From NCBI GenBank assembly GCA_003439945.1, contig QVRM01001067.1, positions 1-64,000 of the forward strand: a stretch of 64,000 nt of DNA, written 5' to 3'. How positions within the stretch are numbered: the stretch's first letter is position 1; every line of letters begins with the position of its first letter. This document shows positions 12,462 through 22,559 of this stretch, in pieces. The DNA is from Dermanyssus gallinae. Its lineage: Eukaryota > Arthropoda > Arachnida > Mesostigmata > Dermanyssidae. A model generated the notes under the pieces. It worked only from the letters and a program-made list of their open reading frames with translations. It searched no databases and had not been told where the DNA came from. Made by a program: the position numbers and the translations under genes.

Positions 12462-12490
12462 AAGTAGGAGTAGGAGTAGGAGTACCAGTA
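12204..12490. repeat. (AGT)n arrays
   Basis: AGT repeats at about 12204-12254 and 12424-12490. Their translations give Tyr or Leu runs on the minus strand. These arrays and the one at 13052-13196 account for most of the long minus-strand open frames between 12076 and 13370. Confidence 0.85.
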
Positions 12491-12507
12491 GTCGTAGGAG
12501 TTTGTAG

Positions 12508-13050
12508 TTAGTAATAGCCGTCGTCGTAACGGCTGTAGACTTCAATCGATACAAGCCATAAAAGAACGACGATCTCCCCGTTAACACCACGGCCATCGGC
12601 GCGGGCCGTTAGTCCAGCAATCCAGCAGCAATAGTAGCAGCAGCAGCAGCTTAGAAATCTACCGGCGCCTTGAGCGCCGATTGGCTCACCGCCTGTGCCA
12701 ACGTCAATGCTCCCACGACGAAAGCTGAGCTGAGCAGAATTCTCGACCGAGCGTGTAGCGAAAACTCGCAACCAACCCGAGCAAGCCGCAAAACAGTATT
12801 CTCCCCCGCCACGCACACAGATGGGTACGTACGTATCTCTTTCAGATAGAATGAGCTGGACTCCTTCGTTCTTGGGAACGACCGGACAAAGGCACGTACA
12901 GACAGGCAGGCAAACGGACGGGCGGGTGAGCCGACGGAGGACCAACGACGACCAACCGGCAATGGCCAGAGAGTTCGACCAGGCTCGGTATAGGTGGAAG
13001 CAAAAGGAGAAGATTTTTTTCGATTGGGTGGTCCCGTGAGTCGGTCGGTC
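12508..13050 (-). other. GC-rich open region, possible exon, unrecognised
   Basis: The longest open frame of the window (254 residues, minus strand, 12508-13272) crosses this region. Upstream it is only repeat-encoded Thr and Val runs, but about 12651-12800 is non-repetitive and includes GEYCFAACSGWLRVFA and QLSFRRGSIDVGTGGEPIG. The next minus-strand frame is open over the same bases. A GTAGAT donor-like site lies near 12657-12662 on the minus strand. No domain was recognised. It may be a real exon flanked by repeats or simply stop-poor GC-rich DNA. Confidence 0.15.
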
Positions 13051-13051
13051 G

Positions 13052-13196
13052 ACAACGACAACAACAACAACAACAACAACAGCAACAACAGCAACAACAA
13101 CAGCAGCAACAACAACAACAACAACAATAGCGGCGACGGGGGTGGTAGTAGTGGTGGTAGTGGTGGTAGTGGTGGTGGTGGTGGTGGTGGGCGGCA
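13052..13196. repeat. (AAC)n then (GGT/AGT)n arrays
   Basis: A CAA/AAC array with CAG interruptions (about 13052-13128) is followed directly by GGT/AGT repeats (about 13141-13190). Confidence 0.9.
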
Positions 13197-13543
13197 GCCA
13201 GATAGATAGAGAACCCCGCTCGCTCGTTCTATCGGCCGGCCGGCCTTTGGGCCGACTGACTCTCGAGCGCACTCTAACTCAAGCACACAGCAGCGTGCGA
13301 AACGCGCAAGAGTAGCACTACTGGCAGCAGTCGCAGAAGCAGCCGTAGTAGTACTACTAATTAATATCAATGAAAAGACAACATACCCTTCTGCTTACCA
13401 ATCACCCCTGCTGCTTGCCCCCCGCCAATGGCGGCTGCCGTGTCCACCACTCCCACTCTTCCTGCTTCTCGCACTCGCAGTGCCCCAAGAGACAACGACG
13501 TTTTGCCCTTCGCTGCGTTTGACCACATTGCCAATGCGCCCCT

Positions 13544-13630
13544 TGGCCGCCCCTAACCACTCACTGCAGCTGCGCCCCTTCAACGCCCCTGACGACCCAC
13601 TGCAGCTGGGGCCCTTCGCCGCCCTGGGAG
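13544..13630. repeat. 36-bp minisatellite, about 2.4 copies
   Basis: Two adjacent 36-base units (13544-13579 and 13580-13615) share GCCCCT..C.AC.CACTGCAGCTG. A third partial copy follows. The period is divisible by three, so open frames on both strands (13395-13862 minus, 13480-13995 plus) carry a 12-residue peptide repeat. This makes them look coding without proving it. Confidence 0.75.
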
Positions 13631-14099
13631 TGGCGCGTCGTTGCCACTGTTGCCCCTGTCGTCGCCACCACCGCCGCCGACGCCCTTGGTCACTGCATCC
13701 CTTTGCTGCCCTTGGCCAATGCGTTCCTGTGGGCGTCACCGCCGACGCCCGTAGTTCCGGTCGCATGGTGTCAGTTGGCGGCGAAATCGGCGGCGACAGC
13801 AGCAGCGGCGGCAACCTCGCTCTCTCTCTCTCTATCCACACCCCAATAAGCTGTGCGCGCAAACGAACAGACGAGCGATCACGGGGCCACGCACGCGCTG
13901 CTCATGTTCCTAAACCGACACAGCTATTACCAAATGCCACCGCGAGGGCATGTACCGTCTATGGCCGCAGCCGCTCGCCACATTCTCACCTTTAGTCTCC
14001 TCTAACCGAGCAGCAGCAGCACTGACGACCTCTTTTCAAACGGCCAGCATCGTGTCGGCCGGCTTGTTTTCTCCAAGAAGAATATCTAATGTACCTTGC

Positions 14100-14228
14100 T
14101 GCTCATGCGCCTCCTGCGCTCTTTCTTCCCCTTCTTCTCCTTCTTTCTCCCCGCTCCGCTTAAGCAGCTCCCCTTGCCTTCTTCGTACCCCCCTTCCCCC
14201 CGGGCCTTTAACCCCTCTCTTACCCCAG
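14100..14228 (+). promoter_or_regulatory. Long polypyrimidine tract ending in CCCCAG
   Basis: More than 100 bases of pyrimidine-rich sequence end in CTCTCTTACCCCAG at about 14228. This is a textbook splice acceptor context on the plus strand. A CT-rich simple repeat that happens to end in AG is the alternative. Confidence 0.4.
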
Positions 14229-14522
14229 GTCTCCCTCGAACCTAGAGAACCACACTTTGTTCGGGAGGAGCCCAAATCGGAGAAGGTTTTTGTGGTGGAT
14301 CCCTCTCGTCTTGCCATTCGCTGCTCCACTCCCCTCCACTTTCCTGCCTCGGGGGCCGCCCGCTTGCCGGCAAGTCAGACCCGGCGACGAGGCAAAGTTG
14401 TTGCTGCTGCTGCCGCTTCTGTCGTCGTCGTTCGCTTTTCGTTTCGTCGCTGTGGCTCGGTTCGTCTTCGGCCTCGGCCGGGCCTGGAGGATGGCAGGAA
14501 ACACTACCACCTACTCCAGTAG
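14229..14522 (+). CDS. Candidate exon downstream of strong acceptor, unrecognised
   Basis: Directly after the CCCCAG acceptor one frame reads VSLEPREPHFVREEPKSEKV and on through VFVVDPSRLAIRCSTP, ending at a stop at 14520-14522 after a low-complexity Ala/Val tract. The non-repetitive first 50 codons have a normal amino-acid mix. A second plus-strand frame (14257-14691) is also open. I recognise no family. No clear GT donor was seen before the low-complexity part, so the exon end is unknown. It may be an unspliced decoy in GC-rich DNA. Confidence 0.2.
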   Translation, partial: VSLEPREPHFVREEPKSEKVFVVDPSRLAIRCSTPLHFPASGAARLPASQTRRRGKVVAAAAASVVVVRFSFRRCGSVRLRPRPGLEDGRKHYHLLQ

Positions 14523-14699
14523 ACGCACGAAATGTCTGCCGGGTGCCTTATATACTGTGTCAAGACGGTATAGTCGAGCAAGCGGGAGGAAAAGTGCGTG
14601 CGGGCGGCCGGGAGAGAAGACAGAGAAAGAGCAGCGGGAGGTACCTGGTCTTGAGTCTTACTTCTCAATGAGGCAGATAAAGGCAAAGTGAGAAAGAGG

Positions 14700-14809
14700 G
14701 CCAGAAGGAAAGAGAGAGAGAAAGAATGAAACAGAGAGAGAGAGGGCCATTGAGAGAGAGAGCGAAAAATGAAATAGATAAATAGAGATTAGGGTAGAGG
14801 AGAAGCTCT

Positions 14810-14833
<24 letters not shown>
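14700..14833. repeat. Purine-rich tract with (AG)n
   Basis: AG-rich DNA with a pure AG run at about 14811-14832. The minus-strand frames here encode Leu/Ser runs from the CT complement. Confidence 0.85.
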
Positions 14834-14840
<7 letters not shown>

Positions 14841-15132
14841 ATTCGACGAGATACCAGCCAACCAACCCTTTACGTTCGCACAGGACGCCGACGACGACGC
14901 CGATGGCACGGATGGCCGCCGCGGCAACGGCCGCAGATATCGAATATCGCCACCGGCTAAACAGGAACAGGGCTTTTCGTCGTTTCGGCGCACATTGCTG
15001 TCACCGTGAAGCTTCGTCAGTTGTAGGAAAAAGAAGGAATTCTTCAACGCATTAACCCCCACAGGCACACATGAACAGGCTTGCTTTTCTAACAAATACA
15101 CTTTTAGCCTGTGAAGATCCAGCTGATAATGG

Positions 15133-15135
<3 letters not shown>

Positions 15136-15165
<30 letters not shown>
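15136..15165. repeat. (TA)n microsatellite
   Basis: About 30 bases of pure TA. Confidence 0.95.
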
Positions 15166-15167
<2 letters not shown>

Positions 15168-15169
15168 GT

Positions 15170-16340
15170 GTTTTTCTTAAAAACTTTCTAAATAGTTATG
15201 CGGCAAACCAGAGACAATGAGCGTCTTTACTTAACAAATTAGCGCTTCCCGTACAAAAACAGGCAACGGCGGTGAACAGAAGACAAAGAAGCCGGCCATA
15301 TTATTCGATGAGAACGTAACTACGACGAAGAAGCTAACACAAACACAAAAACTACAACGATAACAGTGTAGTAACAATACTAACAAAAAATATTATACCT
15401 AGAAATAAACGTCAAAGATAGCCGAAAAAAAAAACAAATAAACCATTCAATACATAGGATACGGCTGTACGGCTTTATGCGTGTAGTCCTACCCAACAGA
15501 TCAACGCGCCGCTAGTAAGCAGGTGTGTGCGATCTCTCCGCACAAACCTGCACATAGGTGTTTCTTTTTTGGGCACGGTATTGTCGATTTCGGGGCTTCT
15601 TCAGTGAGCCGTAATCATTGCGCCCTTGGATCAGCCCCGCAGCAGCTGTTCTTTTCTCTCTCCCTCTCTAGCATTCCCCCTCTCTCTCTCTCTCCCTTAA
15701 CACAATATATCTTTGTCTCTGTGCTATCTTAATCCTTCTGAGTGTAAGCGTGTGTGCGTGTCCCAATATGTCGTACATCGCATGCTATATACGTATGTAT
15801 ATCCACATGTGTTGCGGCACGATGTATTGTCGGTAGCAAGAGCCGTGACGTGCACTCATCGTCGTGGCCTCTAATAACTAACCTCTAATGAGTCTCCTAT
15901 CTCACACAATGCTGGCCCACGCCGTACCCCCTTTGCTTGCGCGGTCGACACGGCCTGATTTACGCCAGCCTTACACCGTCACTGTCACCACCACCACCAC
16001 CACCAGCCCCACCACCCCCGACGAGACCTCGCCTCCTGCATCGCTTCCCTAAATATTCCTCCTACTCGTGCAGCGATTTGCGCCATTCTCCGTCGCTGCC
16101 CGGCCCCGTCCCGCCACACACAGCTAGCACGACATCACGATTCCTGCTGCAGTTTCCGCTGGGGTTGTTACTACGACTACCCCTATAGGTTCGGAGGCTG
16201 ATATCGCCACTGATATCCGAAGAAAGGATCCGCTTGGCCATTGGTACAGCCCTCATCGAAGACATGTGCTTGCTTGTTTCTTTCATTCAGTCATTGAGCC
16301 GCCTACCCAAGCCTTTCAATCCGCTTCTCTCTATCAGTCA
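15170..16340. other. No gene seen
   Basis: Single-copy DNA with a CT-rich tract (15655-15700) and an ACC/CCA-rich tract (about 15985-16020). Short overlapping frames only. Confidence 0.5.
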
Positions 16341-16366
16341 ATATATATATATATATATATATATAT
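16341..16366. repeat. (AT)n microsatellite
   Basis: Pure AT, about 26 bases. Confidence 0.95.
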
Positions 16367-16671
16367 CTGTTTATCAAGGCTGTCCATGTATCTATGCTCT
16401 GTACACCAATTTAGTCCACTAATCGGCCACACTGTGCGGACAATCGGAGTGCTCGAGCTCGCTGCACTGAACCGCCGGCAAGACCAGATGAGCAAAAATG
16501 CCAAGAAAGGCCGACAACGAGCCGAAGACAAACAGACGTAGAGAGAGACACTCTGTTGAGTCTGTTATGCTTTTGGTCTGATTTGGTATGAGCCTTTCGT
16601 CACCCATTAGACAAGTCGGACCAGCTGGGGACGAGTGTCATCGCTGAATCTAACAGCATTCAAGCTTGGCC

Positions 16672-16729
16672 AGCGGCGCGTTCACCCACTGTAGCTCATG
16701 AGCGGCGCGTTCACCCACTGTAGCTCATG
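16672..16729. repeat. 29-bp exact tandem duplication
   Basis: A 29-base unit starting AGCGGCGCGTTCACCC occurs twice back to back (16672-16700 and 16701-16729) without a mismatch. This indicates recent slippage or unequal exchange, or an assembly duplication. Confidence 0.95.
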
Positions 16730-16920
16730 AGCTCAGTGATCGAGATCGGATCGGTACCCACTACTACGACCCTCTATCCCGCCCAAGGCTCCCGTAACAT
16801 GGCTTCATAATAAACAAGAAGACCCGGCAAATAAACGCGCACGCGCAATAGACGCGTGCAACTTACCATGCCATTTGTTACCAATTATAACAGCTGGTAC
16901 TAAACGTCACATAAAAAGCA

Positions 16921-16922
<2 letters not shown>

Positions 16923-16968
<46 letters not shown>
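16923..16968. repeat. (TA)n microsatellite beside mariner relic
   Basis: Pure TA array of about 45 bases lying about 20 bases upstream of the first recognisable mariner codons. The N-terminal part of the element is not recognisable on the far side. Confidence 0.95.
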
Positions 16969-16971
<3 letters not shown>

Positions 16972-16984
16972 CAGTTTGGTCATA

Positions 16985-17530
16985 TCATACCACAGGGAAA
17001 TAGCTGAGGAATTGCAGATATAGTATGGATTAGTTGTAACCATCATGACAGATATGTTATGCGTCAGAAGTTTGGCAGCGAAGTTCGTTCCATGAATCTT
17101 GAATTCCCAGCAAATAAACGCCCGTCGGAAACTGTCCGAATTTAACCTTCGGGCGGTAGCAGAAAACCCTGGATTGCTTTAGAGAGTGATTACAGGAGAC
17201 GAGTCATGGGTGTATGGTTACGATATCGAAACCAAAGCCCAAAAACCCGCGCAATGCCGCTTCTAAGGAGAGAGTGGATTAAAGAGAAGATTGCACGAAA
17301 ACGTCCCACAAAATGAGCCTAAACTCCAGGAAAAAAAACTATTTGACCCCCCATCACGACAACGCAGCGACGCACACATCGTTAGTATTTCGGTTTATTT
17401 AATTAAAAAAAATCGATTCCCCCATTTCCGCAACCTCTCTGTTCGTCGAACCAAGTTTATTGCGACTTTTTCCTGTCTCCGCGGATTAAAAAATGAAAGG
17501 TCAACCTTTCGAGACTATAGAGTAGATAGA
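16985..17530 (+). mobile_element. mariner-family transposase relic, copy 1
   Basis: A decayed mariner transposase (DDE integrase superfamily). From about 16997 one frame reads REIAEELQI-like sequence, then SLAAKFVP, then the hallmark ITGDESWVYGYDIETK, which carries the first catalytic Asp (codon 17198-17200). Three in-frame stops (17021, 17093 and 17180) interrupt it. After a frameshift, HHDNAATHTSL at about 17352-17385 matches the second catalytic Asp block. Further on, the FP...K.KGQPFETIE stretch (17465-17520) matches the C-terminal region. The third Asp region is too decayed to read. Helix-turn-helix N-terminus and terminal inverted repeats were not found. It is non-functional and belongs to the same family as the copy at 48890-49200, sharing AVAE.PGLLQRVI and GYDI.TK. 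Confidence 0.85.
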
Positions 17531-17539
17531 TAGTAATTC

Positions 17540-19700
17540 GCAGGAGCACAAGCGACTGGCCAAACACGTATAAAAAATACCGGTAAATCAAGGCAAGAAG
17601 TATGTACGTCCCCATTCACACAGAGTAAGTCCACCTGCGCATGTCACTAGAACGGTAGACCTTCGTAATAAACGGAAGCCATGCGCCAACGTCACCCAGT
17701 AGCAACCGTTTATTATATCGAACTGTACCGAACGTCGAGTGCAAACAGACGTTTAGCGACCGTCCGAACCTACAACGTTAATAAAATATATTATAATCAA
17801 ATAGAATTACTGTAACAGCTTGATCGTAGCGGCCGCCCCCACGTTAACGGCTATGCTCACCTCCCTCGGTCGACTGACTTTTATTATGAGTATCACTATA
17901 ATTATTATTACTATTATTGGAGAAAAAAAGAGCACAAACAAAGCATTGTGTACATGGCTGGCTCCCCTTGTGGGTTCAGCTAAAATAGCCCAGCTCGGTA
18001 CCGGGGCTACTGCTGCCTTTGGCACTGTTGTTGCGCGACGTTATATTACTTCCGTTGAACACCTATGCTCGAAAGGTACTGCTCGGACTTCTGGCTGTGA
18101 TGTTAGCAGCGATGACCGAGCGTAAACGTATGAGAGAGCAAACCGAGAGAAGGGGGAGAGAGAGGGAAAGTGAAGAAGAGTAAGGAGGCTGGAACAGAAG
18201 CCCTCTCATGCAGGATCCCTTCCGGCACAGCACCTCGCGGAATCTTTCTTCCCAGCAGCAGCAGCAAGAACACTTGATGAAGCATTAGAGTGCATCAGAG
18301 TTGCCTGCTGACTCACGTACTTACTCGAGACGATAACAACAGTGGCGAGGTTCGAATTAAGGCATGCTTAGGAAGACCGTAGTTGTAACAGCAGTAGCAG
18401 AGCAATGGTATGGCAGTATCTACGAGATAACAACGCAGAAGCATGAAGAAAAAGAAGGAATCGACACGCCGTTAGCCACCCGCCGGCTGCTGCTGCTGCT
18501 CTGCTGCTAAGTGAGCGAACCCGAGACGTACAGGATAAGAATGACCGTGTCAACCTCGAACTCTCTTCCCCGAACTTCGAAGGAACTTGGCCTCGTACAC
18601 ACGAGAATACTGAAGAGTCGCGGTAGCTGCGACAGAGGGATATGTCGAACGGATGCGCTGCGAGGCTACAAAAAAAGGATTGAATCGGCTAGCTAAACGA
18701 CTGCCTGCCTGCCTGCGAGCCGCGCCCACAAGACATGCCTCTACCGCCTCCTACGCCGTCCAGAACAAGGAAAACCCCTTGGCCGCAACAGCTGTTCCGC
18801 GTCGTGCGTTTTCGCCAGAATTGTGTCGCACAACAGTCGGCAGCGGGGCGACAAATAAGCAGCCAGATCATCCGGCCAACAACGACCGCAAGTCCGCAAT
18901 TGTTGGCGTCCATTTTCTTAACTTGCCGAGTGGCGGCGATGATTTATGGTGAGGTGCACGCCGCTATCAGTTGGCAGTGCAGTTATAGACAAACAACCAC
19001 AACCACCACGTCCACCACCGCCGCCGCCGAACGAACCAGGCGCTCATCGACAACCTCACATGCCTCAGCGCATGTACACACGAACCGAACGCTAAAACCC
19101 ACTCAATGCAGCTACTCGGAGGAACGGCGAAAGATGCACGCCACGGTCGTTCGACGAAAGTAGGCCGCAAAACGCCGCGTTGCTTTCTGCTGCCGGTGGA
19201 CAAGCCAGTTTCCTCCCAGCCTCGCGCCCATTGCAGTCTACGGGCAAAGTGCCTGCTCGGCGGCCATTCGTCTAGTAACGACCCCCACCCACCCAATAGG
19301 CTAGAAGCCGCCATAACGAGACGCTGTAGCAGCTGCGGCGGCAGCAGCAGCGACGGCCGCAACGAGAGACATAGGAGGACAGACGTAAAAGATGGCCCAG
19401 GACACGGTGTAACATGGCCTGCTTAGGAACAGGCTTCAGCTACCCCCCCCTCCTCCTCGACCAAACCCCACAACGCGCTGCTGCAACACTGCTTACAACA
19501 CAGCAGGAATGAATCAGGACGACAATATTGGTCCGGCTGGTTTCTGACTCTTTCGTTTGGTGCCTCGACGTTGTTGGCGTCGGTATTGTCGTCGTCGTCG
19601 TTGTGTTCACCTTCCGCCATGTTTTCCGTGGCCAGAGATGGTCCATAAAAGATCCGCAACAAAACACCATTGATCGAGCGACGACGGGCTTTTCTTCCCT
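17540..19700. other. No gene seen
   Basis: About 2 kb with short overlapping frames on both strands (18653-19426 and others). ATT-like (17890-17915), CAG-like and CCA-like trinucleotides occur, but I see no domain. Confidence 0.5.
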
Positions 19701-19709
19701 GCAAAACGC

Positions 19710-19712
<3 letters not shown>

Positions 19713-19745
<33 letters not shown>
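19713..19745. repeat. (TA)n microsatellite abutting dispersed repeat
   Basis: Pure TA, ending exactly where dispersed-repeat copy 2 begins. Confidence 0.9.
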
Positions 19746-19748
<3 letters not shown>

Positions 19749-19925
19749 GAATGTATTTATGTGGCCAGCCAGGCTTACAAAGCAATGCGAAAGCAGTCCC
19801 GTGCACGTTTAATGTTGGCTGAGGGTTGAGCCCGAAAAAAAATTAGATAGACATAGAGATAAGGAAATAGTTATACTCCGTTTCAATGCATGAAAACCGC
19901 ACGCGTATAGGCAAACAGATGATTG
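19746..19925 (+). repeat. Dispersed repeat family copy 2
   Basis: About 180 bases starting GTCGAATGTATTTATG and ending CAAACAGATGATTG, about 90% alike by eye to the copy at 19970-20144. No coding frame is visible. Both copies start immediately or shortly after a TA array, so TA-rich sequence may be a preferred insertion site or part of the element. Its relation to known SINE, MITE or satellite families is unknown. Confidence 0.9.
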
Positions 19926-19969
19926 TTTAGTAATATATATATATACATATATATATAGCAAAACATGGA

Positions 19970-20144
19970 GTCGAATGTATTTATGGGGTTCGTCTTACAA
20001 AGCAATGCGAAAGCAGTCCCGTGCACGTTTAATGTTGGGTGAGGGTTGAGTCCGAAAAAAAGTAGATAGATATGGAGATAAGGAAATAGTTATACTCCGT
20101 ATGAATGCATGTAAACTGCACGCGTATAGGCAAACAGATAATTG
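19970..20144 (+). repeat. Dispersed repeat family copy 3
   Basis: About 175 bases in the same orientation as the copy at 19746. The two are separated by a TA-rich spacer of about 44 bases (19926-19969, TA core at 19932-19957). Differences include a short deletion after GTATTTATGGGG and scattered substitutions, so the duplication is not brand new. Confidence 0.9.
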
Positions 20145-20499
20145 CCTGCCAAGATCCAATTTCCGACATAGCTTCTATATCATTAATTCCCGCTTAAGTT
20201 GTTGAAACACAATAAGGTGTATAAATAAAAGAAACAACTTTTCCGGCCTGGCCCTAAATGGACCGAGGATGCCGGTTTCAAGTGATTGTAAACAAATATC
20301 AACAGTGATGGTGGCCGACCAAGGAATCGCGCTTAAGGCATTTGAGCAAAGATCAGCTACAGTTCTCGTTCTTCGCGCCGGAAAACCTCCATTGAGATAA
20401 TAGAATGTTTTTTTTGTATATAATAAAAAAATTTGTTTTCTAGAAACGACAGAACGGGTGCGACACGTGCGACACAGTAACATGACGGCCAAGTGCATA

Positions 20500-21345
20500 C
20501 GCGTCCTGTACACAACGCACAACCAGGTTCCTACCCAGCAGAGCGGAATATTCCTGATAAAGCGCTCTGTGTGAGAATTCCAGCACGAAGCGAGGCAGTA
20601 CAAAAGTGCATTCTTTCCTCTCCCGATGTGCTTACGTTGTTCCCGGTGGGGACGGGAACGAAGCTGGGAGACAATTTGTTCAAGCTTCGACACTCGGATT
20701 GTATTAGCCACAGCGAGGCGGCTAATCTGCTTCAGAGTCTCAAGCAGGACGTCGTTTAGGCGGACGCCTTCCAACTCAGAGCATCCAGGGCACCGAGCGG
20801 GCTTACCCTGTTGTGGCCAACCGCTGCAGTTTGTCAACTCCTTCCCGTATTTGGGTCTGAGACTAAACTGTTCGGAAACGACCCTTACTCGGACGCACAT
20901 CGGCGACAAGTGTCGGGCGAATAGAGGCTATTGCCTCTGTTCACAGAGAGACGAGGCACCTTCAACGACTGTCTTTTAGTAGTGCGGCAGCGCGTCTTTT
21001 TGAGCTTAAGATTGTGCCAAGGGCCAAAACCCTGCCAATGCTGTAGCTTAAGGCATTGGCAGGTTGGTTTGGGCCATCTTTCGGCGGCAAATTTTGTGCA
21101 GCTAGAAAGATGCTTCGCAATACATATGAAGAGTGTTGTTTGCTTACTGTGGACGGCAAGAAGCCGCTTCGTGTTGCGGACTCGCTAGCGGGTTGCGGAC
21201 TGGCAGTGCAAACAATCAGAGTCAGCCTGATTAGGTCATCAATTAAAGGACCACTCCAGCAATTTTTGTTGGAGTGGCAGGGAACGTAGCCGAGGCCTCG
21301 GCAGAGGTAGCGCAGCTAGACGTGTACGTATCGCTAAAAAGTTTT
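20500..21345 (+). mobile_element. LINE reverse transcriptase relic, family B copy 1
   Basis: A heavily decayed non-LTR retrotransposon. At 20810-20869 the plus strand reads CCGQPLQFVNSFPYLGLRLN, the 'F.YLG' end of the reverse transcriptase palm, followed by THIGDKCRA at about 20893-20920. A frame change then gives AAARLFELKIVPRAKTLPML (about 20985-21045), typical of the thumb region, and HLSAANFVQLERCF at about 21074-21115. A conserved tail AEASAEVAQLDVY lies at 21288-21330. The same blocks, in the same order and similar spacing, occur at 58860-59800, which supports a real shared family. The catalytic YXDD box is not visible. The 244-residue minus-strand frame (20175-20909) is the shadow of this element. 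Confidence 0.6.
21256..21286. repeat. Short inverted repeat within LINE relic
   Basis: CCACTCCAGCAA is followed after a few T residues by TTGTTGGAGTGG, a 12-base inverted repeat with one mismatch. Confidence 0.7.
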
Positions 21346-21714
21346 AGAATAGAATAGTATGCACTAGTCAGCACGTGTATACAATGTTCACTGTGGATGA
21401 CTATCACTTGCTATGTTCGACCCAAGGATTTCACCAAGTTGGCGATCAATGTTGTTGCCGGTTCTGCGCTAAATACCGCGCAGCGAGCTGCCAGACGCAT
21501 CGGCGGTCATTGCACTGTTTCGTCTGGTGGGACGGTCGCTGAAGTGTTAAAAACAATGATATACAATGACAACTGTGCTGTAATTATGTACCATCTGGAA
21601 ATGCAAAGTTACTGCGAAATAAACAATCTGTATGCCATAAAGGTGCATTTTGGACGACCCTAGAAGCTATCAGTCTTGTACCATAAAAGTCCAGCCAGCC
21701 GATTTTTTCTCGGT

Positions 21715-22458
21715 GGCCTATAAAGCGAACAGACTTGCCATATGTCGGGCGCTGCTGTGTTTCCTCAAGCACAAACCATCAGGCCGTGTTTGACGGTTTT
21801 CTGGCAAGAACATTCTATTCACCGTAGACGTAAAAATCGTTCGGCGAAATGTCAGTTCGCTTGCCCACGATCCACAAGATAGATCTGCCTATTGCGGAAA
21901 CAACGCAGCGTATGCGTTCATCTTGAACGTACGAATGTGGTGAATCCAGTGAAAGAGACGTGGTGATTGCATCACACGTGTTTTTTTTCTCTTTCTTTCA
22001 CAAAGGCCAAACAGTGACACACAACGTCTATTTGCATGCTTTGCAAACGTTAGCCGAGCCGCTGATAAATTCGGTGTCTAACGGCTTGAAATACGTGTTT
22101 CAGCATCAGGGCGCACTCGCTCATGCCCGCCGTTTAGTGCAAGATTGTGAGTGCAAGAGTGCTTAACCTCGAATACCATACTATGGGAGCATGTTCTAGA
22201 ACATCCTATATGAGCATGTTCTAGGATAAGCGCTCTTGGTTGCCTAGCAGTCCAAATTTAAATATTGGATTAATATGCGCGAGGTTATTGAGCGAGAGTC
22301 TATCAAAGCTCGACATAACAACACAAACTCACTCACTGCTTAAATTCAGCAGGCATTCGCAAATCGGCCTTAATAGGCACGTTTTGCAAGATGCCTGTAG
22401 GCGGTTTAGGCAGCGCATTGAAGCGGTAATTAAAGCAAACGGCGGTTACATTGAATAA
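21715..22458 (+). mobile_element. Tc1/mariner-superfamily transposase relic
   Basis: A second, unrelated DDE transposase relic. In order, with frameshifts: ANRLAICRALLCFLKHKPSG (about 21727-21786), LFTVDVKI and RRN (about 21812-21850), the FFHKGQTVTHNVYLHALQTL block (about 21994-22053), then GLKYVFQHQGALAHARRLVQ (about 22084-22143). After a frame break come SPNLN (22247) and an intact C-terminus DACRRFRQRIEAVI, ending with a stop at 22456-22458. In active relatives the second block reads FQQDGAPAH and the third SPDLNP. Here both catalytic Asp positions are replaced, so the protein is dead. The N-terminal DNA-binding part may extend up to about 21420 but I cannot align it. Terminal inverted repeats were not found. 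Confidence 0.85.
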
Positions 22459-22493
22459 ATACGTCTATTATGAATATCCCTACCGGTACAAGA

Positions 22494-22501
<8 letters not shown>

Positions 22502-22556
<55 letters not shown>
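22502..22556. repeat. (TA)n microsatellite
   Basis: Pure TA of about 55 bases, some 44 bases after the transposase stop codon. Confidence 0.95.
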
Positions 22557-22557
<1 letters not shown>

Positions 22558-22559
22558 CC

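Noticed and set aside
12508..13370. 254- and 239-residue minus-strand ORFs, the longest in this neighbourhood
   Set aside because: Most of their length is Thr, Val, Leu or Pro runs encoded by AAC, GGT and AGT repeats. Length alone is not evidence; only the short unique part is kept as a low-confidence note.
20175..20909. 244-residue minus-strand ORF
   Set aside because: The plus strand of the same bases carries reverse transcriptase motifs with the same order as at 58.9-59.8 kb, so the minus frame is a shadow.
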